DNA from: Streptomyces sp. SKN60
GTDB taxonomy: Bacteria; Actinomycetota; Actinomycetes; Streptomycetales; Streptomycetaceae
Assembly (NCBI RefSeq): GCF_026236535.1
Contig: NZ_JAHTMW010000026.1
Location: 35,749 to 99,748, forward strand
DNA length: 64,000 nucleotides
Reading direction: 5' to 3'
This document shows, piece after piece, positions 29,100-38,619 of this stretch. Position numbers and translations under genes: made by a program. Position 1 is the stretch's first letter; every line of letters begins with the position of its first letter. The notes beneath the pieces were generated by a model. That model worked only from the letters and a program-made list of their open reading frames with translations, had not been told where the DNA came from and did not search any database.

Positions 29100-29526
29100 G
29101 TCCGTTCACGCCTGCCCGCAGGACCTGGGCGGATGGCGGTCCGATCCCGGGCTGGGCCGGCCTCCTGGGTCCCACGCGCCGCAAGCATTCCGCTGCCACG
29201 GTACCGCGTCGCCGTCGGGTTCTGCAGTGTGTCAAGCCGAGCAGCGAAATGCCTGGCCCCGAGGAGTAGCGATTGGTCCCCAGACTCCAGATCCTCGAAG
29301 CTGCCCGAGAGGCTTGGATCTTGATGGTCCAGGTGAGCAGATGCGTTGCGCCCACGAAGCACCACCCGCCGCAGTTCCAGGCTCCGGCTCCGGCTCCGAA
29401 GGCATCGGCAGACCACTGATTAGGCGCATGCCCACCGGCTTCTTCGCAGGTCGGGAAGCGCTTCGTAATGTGGATGTGGCGATCGGTGCCGTGGAACGGC
29501 CGGGCGGGGACGACCGAAGGGCGCAC
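29100..29526. other. Intergenic, left flank of IS110 wreck
   Basis: No gene is recognised. The stretch separates the divergent LAL gene and the IS110 pseudogene and should contain the LAL promoter and the IS110 left end. Confidence 0.4.
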
Positions 29527-30345
29527 GTGATCGACGTCAGTGACATCGGCGCCTTCCTCGGCCTGGACGTCGGCAAGGGCACACACCACGCCGTCACCCC
29601 GATCGGGAAGAAGGCGTTCGACAAGCGGCTGCCCAACAGCGAACCCAGGCTCCGCGAGGTCTTCGGCAGACTGCAGGCCAAGCACGGAACCATGCTCGTA
29701 GCGGTCGACCAGTCGGTCTCCAGCGGTGCTCTGACGCTGGCGGTAGCCCGCGACATGGGCTGCCCAGTCGCCTACTGCCCGGTCTGACCATGCGGCGGAT
29801 CGTCGACCTCTATCCCGGCAAGGCCAAGACCGATGCTCGTGACGCCTTCCTCATCGCGGACGCGGCCCGCGTCATGCCCCAGACACCCCCGCTCGGTCGA
29901 CCTCGAAGACGCGACCATCGCTGAGCTGGAGATGATCGTCGGCTTCGACGACGACCTGGCCGGCGAAGCAACCCGGATCTCCAACCGCCTCCGCGGCCTG
30001 TCGACGCAGATCCACCCAGACCTCAAGCGCGTCCTGGGCCCGCGCGTCCAGCACCCGGCAGTCCTCACGCTGCTGGAACGGTTCGTGTCCCCGGCCCAGA
30101 TCGGCAGAGCCGGGCGCCGCAGGCTCGTGCCCCTGCTGCGTCCACAGACACCACGGATGGCTGAACGGCTCATCGAGGAGATCTTCACCGCGCTGGACGG
30201 GCAGACCGTGGTCGTCCCTGGCACGGACGCGGCCGCGCTGATCGTCCCGAGCCTGGCTGTCCCGCTGACGGCCGTCCTTGACCAGCGGAAACTGCTGGCC
30301 AGACGGATCCAGGAACTGCTGGAGGCCCACCCTAATGGGCAGTGA
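29527..30345 (+). pseudogene. IS110-family transposase, 5' part, two frameshifts
   Basis: From GTG 29527 the frame reads VIDVSDIGAFLGLDVGKGTH, the RuvC-like DEDD start of IS110 transposases, up to CPVAYCPV. It shifts to MRRIVDLYPGKAKTDARDAF with the second acidic motif, then shifts again near 29880 to DLEDATIAELEMIVGFDDDL and on to ELLEAHPNGQ. The Transposase_20 half is missing here but reappears at 31079, so this element was split by about 730 bp. Confidence 0.85.
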
Positions 30346-30639
30346 AGCGGGGCACCCGGGCCACCCCGGGCCCGTCGAGGCCCTGACAGTAACTGCGGGA
30401 CCCGCTTCAGCCGTTGGATTAGCGCCGGCCCCCGGCACCGTTCATCACCCCGAGACCAGACGCAACTGCCGCGTCCAGTCCGACGATCGGATCGTTGGAA
30501 TCCGTGGTCCGAGCCGCCTGCGAGGATCACCTCTCATCCAGCCTGGAGCCGCCGAGCTCCTGAGCAGACCGAGGGCCCCGCGGATCGCTGGGGTCACGAA
30601 CGGCTAATCGGATGCCGGGCCATGAGCCCTTCCATTAGG

Positions 30640-31060
30640 GAGACACGTGCCCCCGCACGGCTGCGACCAGCAGCAACACACCCCTCCCCGACCGAGAGGA
30701 CGAGACGACACGATGACCATCGACTGCGGGATGGACTGAGCCAGCGACAGACGACCTGCCCGCTGCTGCGGTGGAGTCCTTTGAAACGCACCCGACGCCG
30801 AGATCACCACTGGGCCTTCGCCGCACTGCCCGCCTCACCCGGCGCCCGCGCCCACTACGACCGACGGGGCCGACGGGGCCGACGGGGCCGACGGGGCCGA
30901 CGGGGCCGACGGGGCCGACGGCGACCGTCACACCGCTGCCCAGCGCAACCTCTTCAACCGCATGCTCGGCCGCCTCCACCACTGCCCCACGAAACGAACC
31001 CACTGCGACGAAGCCACCGCATTCCGTCCCTCAAGCCCCTCAACTCTCCGTTGCCGCTTG
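30640..31060 (+). pseudogene. Second IS110-type C-terminal remnant inside the first
   Basis: The frame AFAALPASPGARAHYDR, then a repeat tract, then LFNRMLGRLHHCPTKRTHCD resembles the C-terminus of IS110/IS116-type transposases (YYDRQRA and NRLVGILHGCLKTR). The 9-bp repeat at 30862-30921 replaces part of the coding region. It interrupts the IS110 element above. Confidence 0.55.
30862..30921. repeat. 9-bp tandem repeat, six full copies
   Basis: CGACGGGGC is repeated six times (30862-30915) plus a partial seventh unit. It keeps frame (3 codons per unit, GRR or TGP depending on frame) and lies inside a transposase remnant. Confidence 0.9.
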
Positions 31061-31078
31061 ACAGATCAACTGCATCGG

Positions 31079-31367
31079 ATGTCTCTTTCGAAGATCCTGA
31101 TGTCCATGCCGGGCATCGGCGTCAGGACCGGAGCCAGGATCCTGATCGAGATCGGCGACGGCAGCACACCTTCCCGACCGCCGGCCACCTCGCCGCCTAC
31201 GCAGCACTCGCCCGGCAAACCCGGAGCTCGGGCTCATCCATCCGGGCGAACACCCCTCCCGGAGGGGAAACAAGCAGCTTGAACGAGCCATCTTCCTCTC
31301 CGCGCTCGCCGCCCTGGCCTGCTCACCGGGCCACGGTCGAAGGGCGAACATCCAGCTCACCGTGTAG
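31079..31367 (+). pseudogene. IS110-family transposase, 3' part
   Basis: MSLSKILMSMPGIGVRTGAR is the helix-hairpin-helix start of the Transposase_20 domain. Further pieces in other frames are FPTAGHLAAYAALAR, then HPGEHPSRRGNKQLERAIFL and a stop at 31365. It continues exactly where the 5' part stops (ELLEAHP), which supports one split element. Its last 45 bases overlap the 3' end of the GNAT gene. Confidence 0.75.
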
Positions 31368-31982
31368 GCGCTCAACGAGCGCCTCGAACTCACCGGCACC
31401 GTCCGCAGTGTGGTTGAAAATGACACACACGTCTTCGCCGTAATGCTCCACGTAGGAACGGGTGCCCTTCACGATGTGGAAACCGAACCGCTTGTAGAGC
31501 CGGAACTGGCCGTCCGCGGTCCCGGAGATGCCGATCATCGCCTCGGCCCCGAGCTGCCGGGCAGCCGCCATCGCCACCGCGTACATGTACGCCCCAAGGC
31601 CCAGGCCACGCGCTGTTGCGTCCACCACCAGACGACTGTGCTCGAACACTCCCCCCGCCCCGGCCTCCTCTACGCGCAGAAGAGCAGTAAACCGCTCCGG
31701 CCCGAGGAAAACACGGGACTGAAAGTGCTCGACGGTTCCCGGCGTCACGAGCCGTATATAGCCGATCACGGGTCCGCCGGGCCCCTGGCGGGCCGTGAAG
31801 TGCCAAGACCCCAGATCCAGCACCTGTGCATCGACGTAACGCCCATCTGCGGCACGAAACTCTGGGCGCCGACCACCATCAAACAGAACACGGGCACGAA
31901 ACTCGCGACACCGTTCCAGCCTGGCTGCAGTCGCCGCATCCGGCTCCTGCGGAACAAAGAACGAATCAACACACCACGACAT
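31323..31982 (-). CDS. GNAT-family N-acyltransferase
   Basis: This 219-aa protein carries an acyl-CoA binding loop DATARGLGLGAYMY after a beta strand (FEHSRLVVDA), the GNAT motif A pattern. Its N-terminus with ECREFRARVLFDGG-like spacing recalls N-acyl amino acid or autoinducer-type synthases of the GNAT fold; the exact reaction is not clear. ATG 31982 (MSWCVDSFF) is chosen over an upstream TTG. The last 15 codons (ending DVRPSTVAR) lie over the IS110 remnant, so the natural C-terminus may have been replaced. It could be a stand-alone modifying enzyme for the cluster. Confidence 0.72.
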   Translation of the reverse strand: MSWCVDSFFVPQEPDAATAARLERCREFRARVLFDGGRRPEFRAADGRYVDAQVLDLGSWHFTARQGPGGPVIGYIRLVTPGTVEHFQSRVFLGPERFTALLRVEEAGAGGVFEHSRLVVDATARGLGLGAYMYAVAMAAARQLGAEAMIGISGTADGQFRLYKRFGFHIVKGTRSYVEHYGEDVCVIFNHTADGAGEFEALVERLHGELDVRPSTVAR

Positions 31983-32099
31983 GGCTAGAGAAGACAAAGT
32001 CAAGTACCTATTGCGTCAAGTGAAGGCTGTACCCATCCATCCTCAGCCGACGCTTTCCCGGCGAACAGAGTGACAACTACTCGAAATCGGCCTTGAGGG

Positions 32100-33117
32100 C
32101 TTCCCTAACGAGCTCGTGCACGGTAGGCGGTGAGACGTCGAGGGTTTCGGAGGACTGGTGCTCACCTCTGTCATCGAGGGGCGAGGTCCGCGGTCTGCTG
32201 GTGGGAGAGCAGGCCGGCGACGGCCTGGACCATGTCGCTCAGGTGCTCGCGGCGGCCGTGGTGGCGGGCCAGTGCCCGCCAGTTCTTGAGGTGGTGGGCG
32301 ATGCCGTGCTCGACGCGGATCCGCCGGGAGGAATGTGCCCTTGCGCTGTCGCTCGTGCATTCTCCTCGTACCAGTCCGGGGCCTTCTTCTTGAACTGCGG
32401 TGCGGTGGCGTCACCACACGTCCACCGGTCTGGGCGCCGAGACCCTGGTAGCCGGCGTCCGCGAGGATCTCCACCGCTGGGCCGTCCGCCAGGAGCTTGC
32501 CAGCCCTAACTCACGGGCGTGGGTGATGTCCGCGCAGCTGCCTGGCCTGGCCGGGCTGCTGAACAGCACCCGCCCGTTCTGGTCGGTGAGGACCATGGTC
32601 TTGACGGCGTTCTGCTTGTTCTTCCCGGAGATGAACGCGTCCCGGTCCTTGCGTCCGGCGGCCGGACGGCGGACCCGGATCTCGGTGCCGTCGATGATGC
32701 CGGTCTGCCCACTGGCACCGAGGTGGCCGACGACTTCGGCCCGTGTTCGCAGCCGGACGCCTGTGCTGGTCGTGCACTCCCGCTCGGCGAGCAAGGGCCG
32801 TATCTCGCCGATGGCCCGGGTGATGGTGGAGCGGCCGACTTTGAACCAGCAGGCCAGCACGTCGTGAGTGGCTCCGTGGCGGAGATGGACGAGAGTGGCC
32901 AGGAGTCGGTCGACGAACACGAACCGGTGCTTCGCACCGGCGCCCACAGCACGCTTCGCGGCCGAGAGGCCAGCTTGGCCTGGTGACGCTCATGCCATAA
33001 CGGGCCCAAGACGGCGATGAGTTCGGCGATCACATCGGCCGACAGCCCCGTGATCCGGCGATTGATGACGATCACTGCACGAGTCACGGTTCCCACCACC
33101 CGACCATGATCAACCAT
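32100..33117 (-). pseudogene. IS5-family transposase, frameshifted
   Basis: Pieces in order on the minus strand are AVIVINRRITGLSADVIAEL, then GAKHRFVFVDRLLATLVHLR with FKVGRSTITRAIGEI (HTH), then GIIDGTEIRVRRPAAGRKDR and the DDE part NAVKTMVLTDQNGRVLFSS, then LADAGYQGLG in a third frame. At least two frameshifts and a scrambled C-terminus make it inactive. Confidence 0.8.
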
Positions 33118-33570
33118 CCGGGGCTCGACGTCTCACCGCTAACCGTGCACGAGCTCGTAGCCATCGGCGAACTGAGCGGTGCCAGCCGCAAAGTGGACGC
33201 CGAGGTCCTGGGACACATCTACCCGGCCCGCAGCTCGATGGTTAACGACGACGGCTCCATCACGACCACGAACTCGCCCAGCTCGACGAGCAGGGCCACC
33301 GGCCCCTGCGGACCGTGGCCGTCGACGAGCCCGGAGCCGGGCTGTAAGCAGCCGTCGGCCCCGCTGACTCCGGACCGCCTGGCACGGCTCACGCTCGACT
33401 ACTCGTCGGCATCCGCCCTCTCGGCTGCGAGCACGTCGGCGACGCTGTACCCGTTCACCACCACGTGCCGAGTCGCGGTCGGTATCGATCACGTGGTCGG
33501 CGATCCAGCGGTCGGCTTCTACTCACGGAGGTCTTCGAGGTATGGGGTGAGACGGGAATTTCACGTCACG
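33118..33570. other. No gene recognised
   Basis: A long plus-strand frame and opposing minus-strand frames overlap here, but none shows a family motif. A minus-strand frame near 33250-33330 reads PVALLVELGEFVVVMEPSS between stops and may be a gene fragment. The stretch follows the P450 gene and precedes the IS5 wreck. Confidence 0.4.
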
Positions 33571-34863
33571 TCACCACGTCACGTCGAGTCGCTCGAGGCC
33601 ACGGAAGAAGTATTGAGGCAGGTAGGTGGGGGTGTAGTCGGGGGAAAGTCGCATGCCGGGGATGCGCTGGGTGAGGGCGGCCAGGGCTATCCGTCCCTGT
33701 GTGCGGGCCAGATGTGAGCCGGCGCAGCGGTGTGGCCCGCCTCCGAAACCGAAGTGCCCGCGGGCGTCGGTGCGGCCGGGGTGGAAGGTGTCCGGGTCGC
33801 TGAAATGCTTCTCGTCCCGGTTTGCCGATCCGTACAGGATGTACAGGTTCGTACCTTTGGGCAGGGTGACGCCGCCCAGTTCGACTCTCTGTGTGGTCTG
33901 CCGGAACAGTCCGCGCAGCGGCGCTTCGCGCCGCACCGCCTCTTCGAACATAGCCGGAATGACGGTCGGTTCGGCGCATGCGTGCTCCCAGTGTCGCCGC
34001 TCGGTCAGCATGCTGAACACGGCGCTGCCGATCGCGTCGCGGGTGCTGTTCAGGCCGGCGCTGACCCCCCACACGAACACCACGATGTCTTCCGGCGGCA
34101 GTGGCGTTCCGGGCAGGTTGTCCATGTGTACGAGGTCGGAGATGATGTCGTCGCGGGGGTCGTCACGACGCTCCTCGACCAGGTGGAGGAGGTAGGTCTG
34201 GTAGTCGATGAACCGGTGGGCGGCGGCGAGTTTGTCCTCGAGAGACGACAGCGGGATCGACAGCGTCATCATGTCGTCGTTCCAGTGCCTGGTGCGGATC
34301 ACGTCGACTGGCGGAATGCCAAGGGCGGCCGAGATGACGGCGTAGGCGAGTCGGTCGGCGAACTGCCAGATGACCTCTGCTTGGCCGTCGTCAATGAACT
34401 CGTCTATGAGTTCGTCGGCGGCCTGGCGGATCCTCGGGCGCAGGGCGTTGATCCGCCGTCCGTGGAACGCCTGATTGGTGATGGCTCGGTGAATGGTGTG
34501 GTCGGGCGGATCCTCATTGATCATGATCCGGCCTTCGCGGATGCCACGGGCGAGGATCGCCTGCACCTCTGGGGGATTGTCCGACGGCATGGGCGTGGCG
34601 TTCCGGGATGAGAAACGCGCCGGGTCATTGAGCACGGTGCGCACGTCGTCGTAACGGGTGACCATCCAGGCGTCGAGCTCCGCAATATAGCCGACGGGCT
34701 GCTCATCTCGCGCCCACCGGTAGTAGGGGAACGGGTCGTCACGCTGGGGCGCGCCCCTGGGGTCGTAGGTGGAGATAAGTTCCGGTGGGACGGGGCATCC
34801 ACGTATGCCTTCGCCTTCGGCCCGCGCGGCTGGCGCTGGGCATGTCGTCTGGTCGGGATTCAT
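33571..34863 (-). CDS. Cytochrome P450
   Basis: This 430-aa bacterial P450 has the heme loop FGFGGGPHRCAG (Cys380), the I-helix SAGLNSTRD (AGxxT/ST form, no acidic residue before the threonine pair) and ExxR in FEEAVRRE. It needs ferredoxin partners encoded elsewhere. ATG 34863 has GAGGA 7 nt upstream; a GTG four codons earlier is less likely. It is last in a four-gene minus-strand operon and would oxidise the cluster product. The missing acid before the I-helix threonine is sometimes seen in P450s with unusual chemistry. Confidence 0.93.
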   Translation of the reverse strand: MNPDQTTCPAPAARAEGEGIRGCPVPPELISTYDPRGAPQRDDPFPYYRWARDEQPVGYIAELDAWMVTRYDDVRTVLNDPARFSSRNATPMPSDNPPEVQAILARGIREGRIMINEDPPDHTIHRAITNQAFHGRRINALRPRIRQAADELIDEFIDDGQAEVIWQFADRLAYAVISAALGIPPVDVIRTRHWNDDMMTLSIPLSSLEDKLAAAHRFIDYQTYLLHLVEERRDDPRDDIISDLVHMDNLPGTPLPPEDIVVFVWGVSAGLNSTRDAIGSAVFSMLTERRHWEHACAEPTVIPAMFEEAVRREAPLRGLFRQTTQRVELGGVTLPKGTNLYILYGSANRDEKHFSDPDTFHPGRTDARGHFGFGGGPHRCAGSHLARTQGRIALAALTQRIPGMRLSPDYTPTYLPQYFFRGLERLDVTW

Positions 34864-34888
34864 CTGGGTCCTCACATGTGCTTCCGCG

Positions 34889-35377
34889 TCAAGGTCGGGT
34901 AATGAGCGTGCCGTGGTAGGACGAATGCTCTTGTCCGGTCGCGAGGTTGATCGGCCCGTCGGTGATCACTCGGCCCGTCGCATTGGCGTACGAGCCGGTG
35001 CCTCCGGTCCAGTAGATCCAGTTGCTGTGCTCTCCGGTGGCGTGGTCCAGGAGCCCTGCGGCCACGCCGTCGAGCTGCCCGTCGGGGCGGGTAATGGTGA
35101 TCTTTGCTCCGGACTGGCTGACCGTTCTCGCTGAGCCTTCCGCGACGGTGGCGGGCAGGACCTCGATGAAGACCTCGCCGGCCAGGTCACCGGTGGCGGC
35201 TCCGGTCAGGGAAGGACCCTGTGAGCTGCCGCCTTCTGCGGACCCGGGGGCGTGGAACTGCAGGGTGAACCCACCCTGTACATGTCGCGTGCTGGCGTCG
35301 GCTGCTGCTGCATCCGAGCAGCAGGGCAGCATCGATGCTTCTGCGGGATGAAGGGCTGACGGCGCGTGTTGGGTCAT
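34889..35377 (-). CDS. Small beta-barrel protein, allene-oxide-cyclase/dirigent-like
   Basis: This 162-aa protein starts MTQHAPSALHPAEASML and has a Cys-Cys pair near residue 19. From about residue 30 it is rich in beta-type sequence, with FTLQFHAPGSAEGG, LAGEVFIEVLPATVAEG and WIYWTGGTGSYANATGRV. The last motif resembles the GGTGxYxxAxG loop of allene oxide cyclase and dirigent barrels, which bind or cyclise hydrophobic substrates. The ATG at 35377 has AAAGG 10 nt upstream. It sits between the diiron protein and a P450, 25 bp before the latter. A cyclase or stereo-directing role is inference. Confidence 0.65.
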   Translation of the reverse strand: MTQHAPSALHPAEASMLPCCSDAAAADASTRHVQGGFTLQFHAPGSAEGGSSQGPSLTGAATGDLAGEVFIEVLPATVAEGSARTVSQSGAKITITRPDGQLDGVAAGLLDHATGEHSNWIYWTGGTGSYANATGRVITDGPINLATGQEHSSYHGTLITRP

Positions 35378-35484
35378 GGCAGTGCACCTTTCGGGTCGGT
35401 TGGTGAGGGCCGTTCTATGAGTCAGGACTGACAGGAATTCCGGGAGCGGCTTGCGGGCCAACGACAGGTCTGGCGGGACTTCGC

Positions 35485-37002
35485 CTACGGAATCCGGAAC
35501 TTGTTCGATAGCGCGACGTCGAGGGCCAGGGTGAGGTGTTCGTCGATCGCGTCGAAGGACGCTTCGATCATGCCGCTGACGATTTCGCAACGCTGGGGGT
35601 CCAGGGGCTGGTCCTTGAAGGTGACCGGGGTGCTCTGCGCCTCGGCCGGATGCTTTGGCATGTGGGCGAGTTCGTGGCGGCCGGTGAGGTAGTCGAGCCT
35701 GAGGCCGGTGTCGGCTTCGATGTCGCCGGCCACTTTGGTGGAGTGCTCGAAGAAGGCGTCGCCGTTGGACTCCAGGGCGTGCATCAGCCACAGCCGCAGG
35801 ACCGGGTCGGTATGTGCGGCAGCGAGATGGGTGAAGCCGGCCATGTTGCGCCGGTGGATGTCCATCTGCGGGTCCAGGAAGCAGAACTCCAGGGTGTCGC
35901 TGGCCGTCCATCCGAGCAGTTGGTCCAGGCCGAGTTCTCGCCAGTCGCTGAGGAATAGCGCGCTGTGCGTCTGTAGATCGTCGACCCAGCTGTTGACCGC
36001 ACCTTCCAGCGCGTTCGCCGGGCGGTCGTACCGCATGGCGTAGGTGTTCAGGTCGCGGTATCCCATGATGTCCATCGCCCACAGCGGGATGAACCGTCGC
36101 ATCGCCTGCAGCGGGGACAGATCCAGCCGGTCCCGCAGCCACAGGTAGAAGGGGTGCCGTGCAGTGCGCTCCTTGCGTTCGCCAAGCAGGCGCTGGAGCG
36201 GGACCTGGCTGGGATGGATCGGGCCGCCCGTGTCCACGACATAGCGTGCCCCGCTCGCGCTGGCCACCTCGGTAGGAGGTGTGAAAGCCGGCAAGGGCAC
36301 GGCGCCGGAGACGACATACCGCTGCGCGAAGCGCATGAAGGTGTCGAACATCTCGGAGAACACGTCGAACATGGCATCGGCCAGTTCCATGGCCCGGTCG
36401 CGAAGACGATCGTCGAGGAGCACAGACTCGAAGACTTCCTCGCAGTCCATATGGCCCGTCTCCCGCGCCAGGTGATAGGGGCCCAGATAGGGGTAGTCGA
36501 TGCCGGTCGTGCCGGTGAGCTGGGATGCGATCGGTGCCACGTAACCGAAGAAGACGGCGCCGCAGGCCTCGATAACCTCAGAATGAGCGAAACGCAGCAG
36601 CGGGTCTCCCTCATCGGCGGCCGCAAGAGACAGGAAGCGGATGCCGTGACCACGCGCCACCTCGTTGGCCTCGGCCAGGAATAGCCACCACAGAGTGTCG
36701 CTGGCACGCCAACCCAACCGCTCGTCCAGTCCGAGCCGACGCCAATCATCCAGGAACAGCCGCGAATGTGTCTCGTCCTCGAACGAGTGGAGATTGATTC
36801 CCTCTTCGAGTACGTTGCCGGCCTGCGGATAACGAAGGACCCACTTGTTCACATCGCGGAAGCCCATGGAAAAATTCGAGAGCATCGGCAGGAACGTCAG
36901 CCTGTCCCCGAGGGGGGTCTCGTTGGATACAACCCACTCGAAGAACGGATGCTTCCCGAGCACCTCGCGACGCCGCTCAATGTGTCGAAGCACGGTTTCC
37001 AT
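35485..37002 (-). CDS. Tandem heme-oxygenase-like diiron (HDO) protein
   Basis: This 505-aa protein is two copies of the same alpha-helical domain (about 17-235 and 282-490). Shared signatures are HPFFEWV/HPFYLWL, FRDVNKWVLRY/YRDLNTYAMRY, LFLDDWRRLGLDERLGWRAS and LFLSDWRELGLDQLLGWTAS. Candidate metal ligands in repeat one are His72, Glu75, Asp76, His79, Glu142 and the pair Glu181/His184. In repeat two His72 is replaced by Trp339 and Asp76 by Leu343, so it may not bind two irons. HDO enzymes cleave C-C bonds or oxidise amines and fatty acids; a substrate cannot be named. ATG 37002 has AAAGG 9 nt upstream. It lies between two P450 genes in one operon. Confidence 0.72.
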   Translation of the reverse strand: METVLRHIERRREVLGKHPFFEWVVSNETPLGDRLTFLPMLSNFSMGFRDVNKWVLRYPQAGNVLEEGINLHSFEDETHSRLFLDDWRRLGLDERLGWRASDTLWWLFLAEANEVARGHGIRFLSLAAADEGDPLLRFAHSEVIEACGAVFFGYVAPIASQLTGTTGIDYPYLGPYHLARETGHMDCEEVFESVLLDDRLRDRAMELADAMFDVFSEMFDTFMRFAQRYVVSGAVPLPAFTPPTEVASASGARYVVDTGGPIHPSQVPLQRLLGERKERTARHPFYLWLRDRLDLSPLQAMRRFIPLWAMDIMGYRDLNTYAMRYDRPANALEGAVNSWVDDLQTHSALFLSDWRELGLDQLLGWTASDTLEFCFLDPQMDIHRRNMAGFTHLAAAHTDPVLRLWLMHALESNGDAFFEHSTKVAGDIEADTGLRLDYLTGRHELAHMPKHPAEAQSTPVTFKDQPLDPQRCEIVSGMIEASFDAIDEHLTLALDVALSNKFRIP

Positions 37003-37100
37003 CCTTGAACCCTTTCATCGAATGATGCCACTAGAGGTGGTTATGCCCGACCCGCTCTATTTCCTAGGACGGTCCCAAGTTTTGCGAGGTGACGGGTGGC

Positions 37101-38303
37101 TCAGCATTCCACCCAGAGATGAGACAACCAGCGAGCCAGTGGACGGAACTCCTGCCACTCAGGGCTCCGCGCCAACGAAATATCCGGCATACGTGACAGC
37201 ATCTGCTCGAAAGCGATCCGGACCTCCAGCCTGGCCAGCTGTGCACCCAGACAGGAGTAGGGCCCGGTGCCGAATCCGAGATGCCGGTTGTCAGCCCGGT
37301 CGATCACAAACTCGTCCGGGTCGGCAAATACCGAAGGATCGCGGTTGGCTGCCGCGACGGCTATCAGCACCGTGTCGCCCGCCTTGACGTGCTTTGAGCC
37401 GAGAACCATCTCGGCCTTGGCCACCCGCGTCGTAATGAACACCGGACCGTCGTAGCGCACCACCTCCTCGACCGCCCTGGGCACGAGCGAGCGATCGTTC
37501 AACAGGCGACACCACTGACCAGCGCTCTCCAAGAGCAGAAACGTGCCGGTAGCGATCACGTTTGACGTGGTTTCGAACCCAACGGCCACCATCATGATGA
37601 GGTTCGCGACGATCTCGTCCTCATCCAGGATCAAGCCGGTCCGCATACCCTCCAAGAACAAACTCACCAGATCGTCCCGCGGCTCACGCCTGCGCGCCTC
37701 GATCACCCGGTGCAGGTATTCAGCCGTCTCTTCGACTGCTCTTTGGGCATCCTGCAGCGCGGGAAAGTCGCTAACGTGAAAGACCTCGCTGATGGCCTGC
37801 GACCAGTCGATCAGCATGCTGCGATCTTCCGGTGGAAGTCCGATGGTATGCGCAATGACGCTCGCACTGTAGGGGTAGGCAAATTCGGTGACGACGTCGC
37901 CCCCACCCCGACGGGCGATGTCCAGAAGCAGCGAATCTGCCGACTCGCGAATGTATGGTTCCAGCCGGCCGATTTCACGAGGGGAGAAACGCGGGCGGAG
38001 AAGCTTCGCATAACGCTTGTGGTCTTCAATCCTGGGAAGCCCCATCCACTGCTCGACCGACCGGCGCAATTCTTCGAGAGAACGCTGCGCACTGGGGGAA
38101 AGGTGCTCGATCCGCCGGGTCATCCCGGTTGGCGACAAGGCCTCGCTGCGAAGGGCATCCGCCACGTCGTCATATCTCAGCAGAAGCCAGGAAGAGAACT
38201 CTTCGCTCCAGTGAACGGGATCAATCTCGCGCAGTGTGTGCAGAACGGGGTGCGGAGAATGGAACAGGCCCGGACTGGTCAAAGAGAGTTCGCGCACAGT
38301 CAT
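37101..38303 (-). CDS. Cytochrome P450, first gene of tailoring operon
   Basis: This 400-aa P450 has the heme loop LGFGTGPYSCLG (Cys351), the I-helix VGFETTSN (with the acid-threonine pair) and ExxR in EEVVRYDGP. It resembles secondary-metabolite CYPs. The start ATG 38303 follows GGTGGGTAAGG directly. It heads the operon P450, HDO, barrel protein, P450 and has two perfect operator palindromes 164-200 nt upstream. Confidence 0.93.
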   Translation of the reverse strand: MTVRELSLTSPGLFHSPHPVLHTLREIDPVHWSEEFSSWLLLRYDDVADALRSEALSPTGMTRRIEHLSPSAQRSLEELRRSVEQWMGLPRIEDHKRYAKLLRPRFSPREIGRLEPYIRESADSLLLDIARRGGGDVVTEFAYPYSASVIAHTIGLPPEDRSMLIDWSQAISEVFHVSDFPALQDAQRAVEETAEYLHRVIEARRREPRDDLVSLFLEGMRTGLILDEDEIVANLIMMVAVGFETTSNVIATGTFLLLESAGQWCRLLNDRSLVPRAVEEVVRYDGPVFITTRVAKAEMVLGSKHVKAGDTVLIAVAAANRDPSVFADPDEFVIDRADNRHLGFGTGPYSCLGAQLARLEVRIAFEQMLSRMPDISLARSPEWQEFRPLARWLSHLWVEC

Positions 38304-38466
38304 CCTTACCCACCCCGCCCAGCCGCTATCTCGTGCGATGAATCACTGGCAAGGGATACTGCTGGCCGGCCGTGCAGAACCAGCGCTGTCGACGTCATCA
38401 TGTGGACCCTCTATCGCGTCGAATCAGGTTCTGTCCCATTTACCCAACTCTCGACTGAATCTCGTA

Positions 38467-38483
38467 TGAGTAATCCATACTCA
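38467..38483. promoter_or_regulatory. Operator palindrome, perfect copy A
   Basis: TGAGTA-atcca-TACTCA, 12 of 12 fixed bases. It is the copy nearer to the P450 operon start (38303, minus strand). Confidence 0.75.
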
Positions 38484-38485
38484 TT

Positions 38486-38502
38486 TGAGTACTTACTACT
38501 CA
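38486..38502. promoter_or_regulatory. Operator palindrome, perfect copy B
   Basis: TGAGTA-cttac-TACTCA, 12 of 12 fixed bases. It repeats copy A with a centre-to-centre step of 19 bp, so two dimers could bind almost on the same DNA face. Confidence 0.75.
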
Positions 38503-38619
38503 CGGTCGATGGTTGCCGAGCCCGACCAGCCGCCGAGGCCGATCGCGAGGGTCGCAGGCCGCACTCACCGGCAACGACTAGGGGAGGTCTTTCCGATCTC
38601 GGATCGTTGGTCCGGTTGT

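Noticed and set aside
30862..30921. Possible CRISPR-like repeat
   Set aside because: Units are direct 9-bp repeats without spacers; it is a simple tandem repeat.
34889..36142. 417-codon extension of the barrel protein gene upstream
   Set aside because: The extra N-terminal part is a shadow of the HDO gene; the SD-supported ATG is at 35377.
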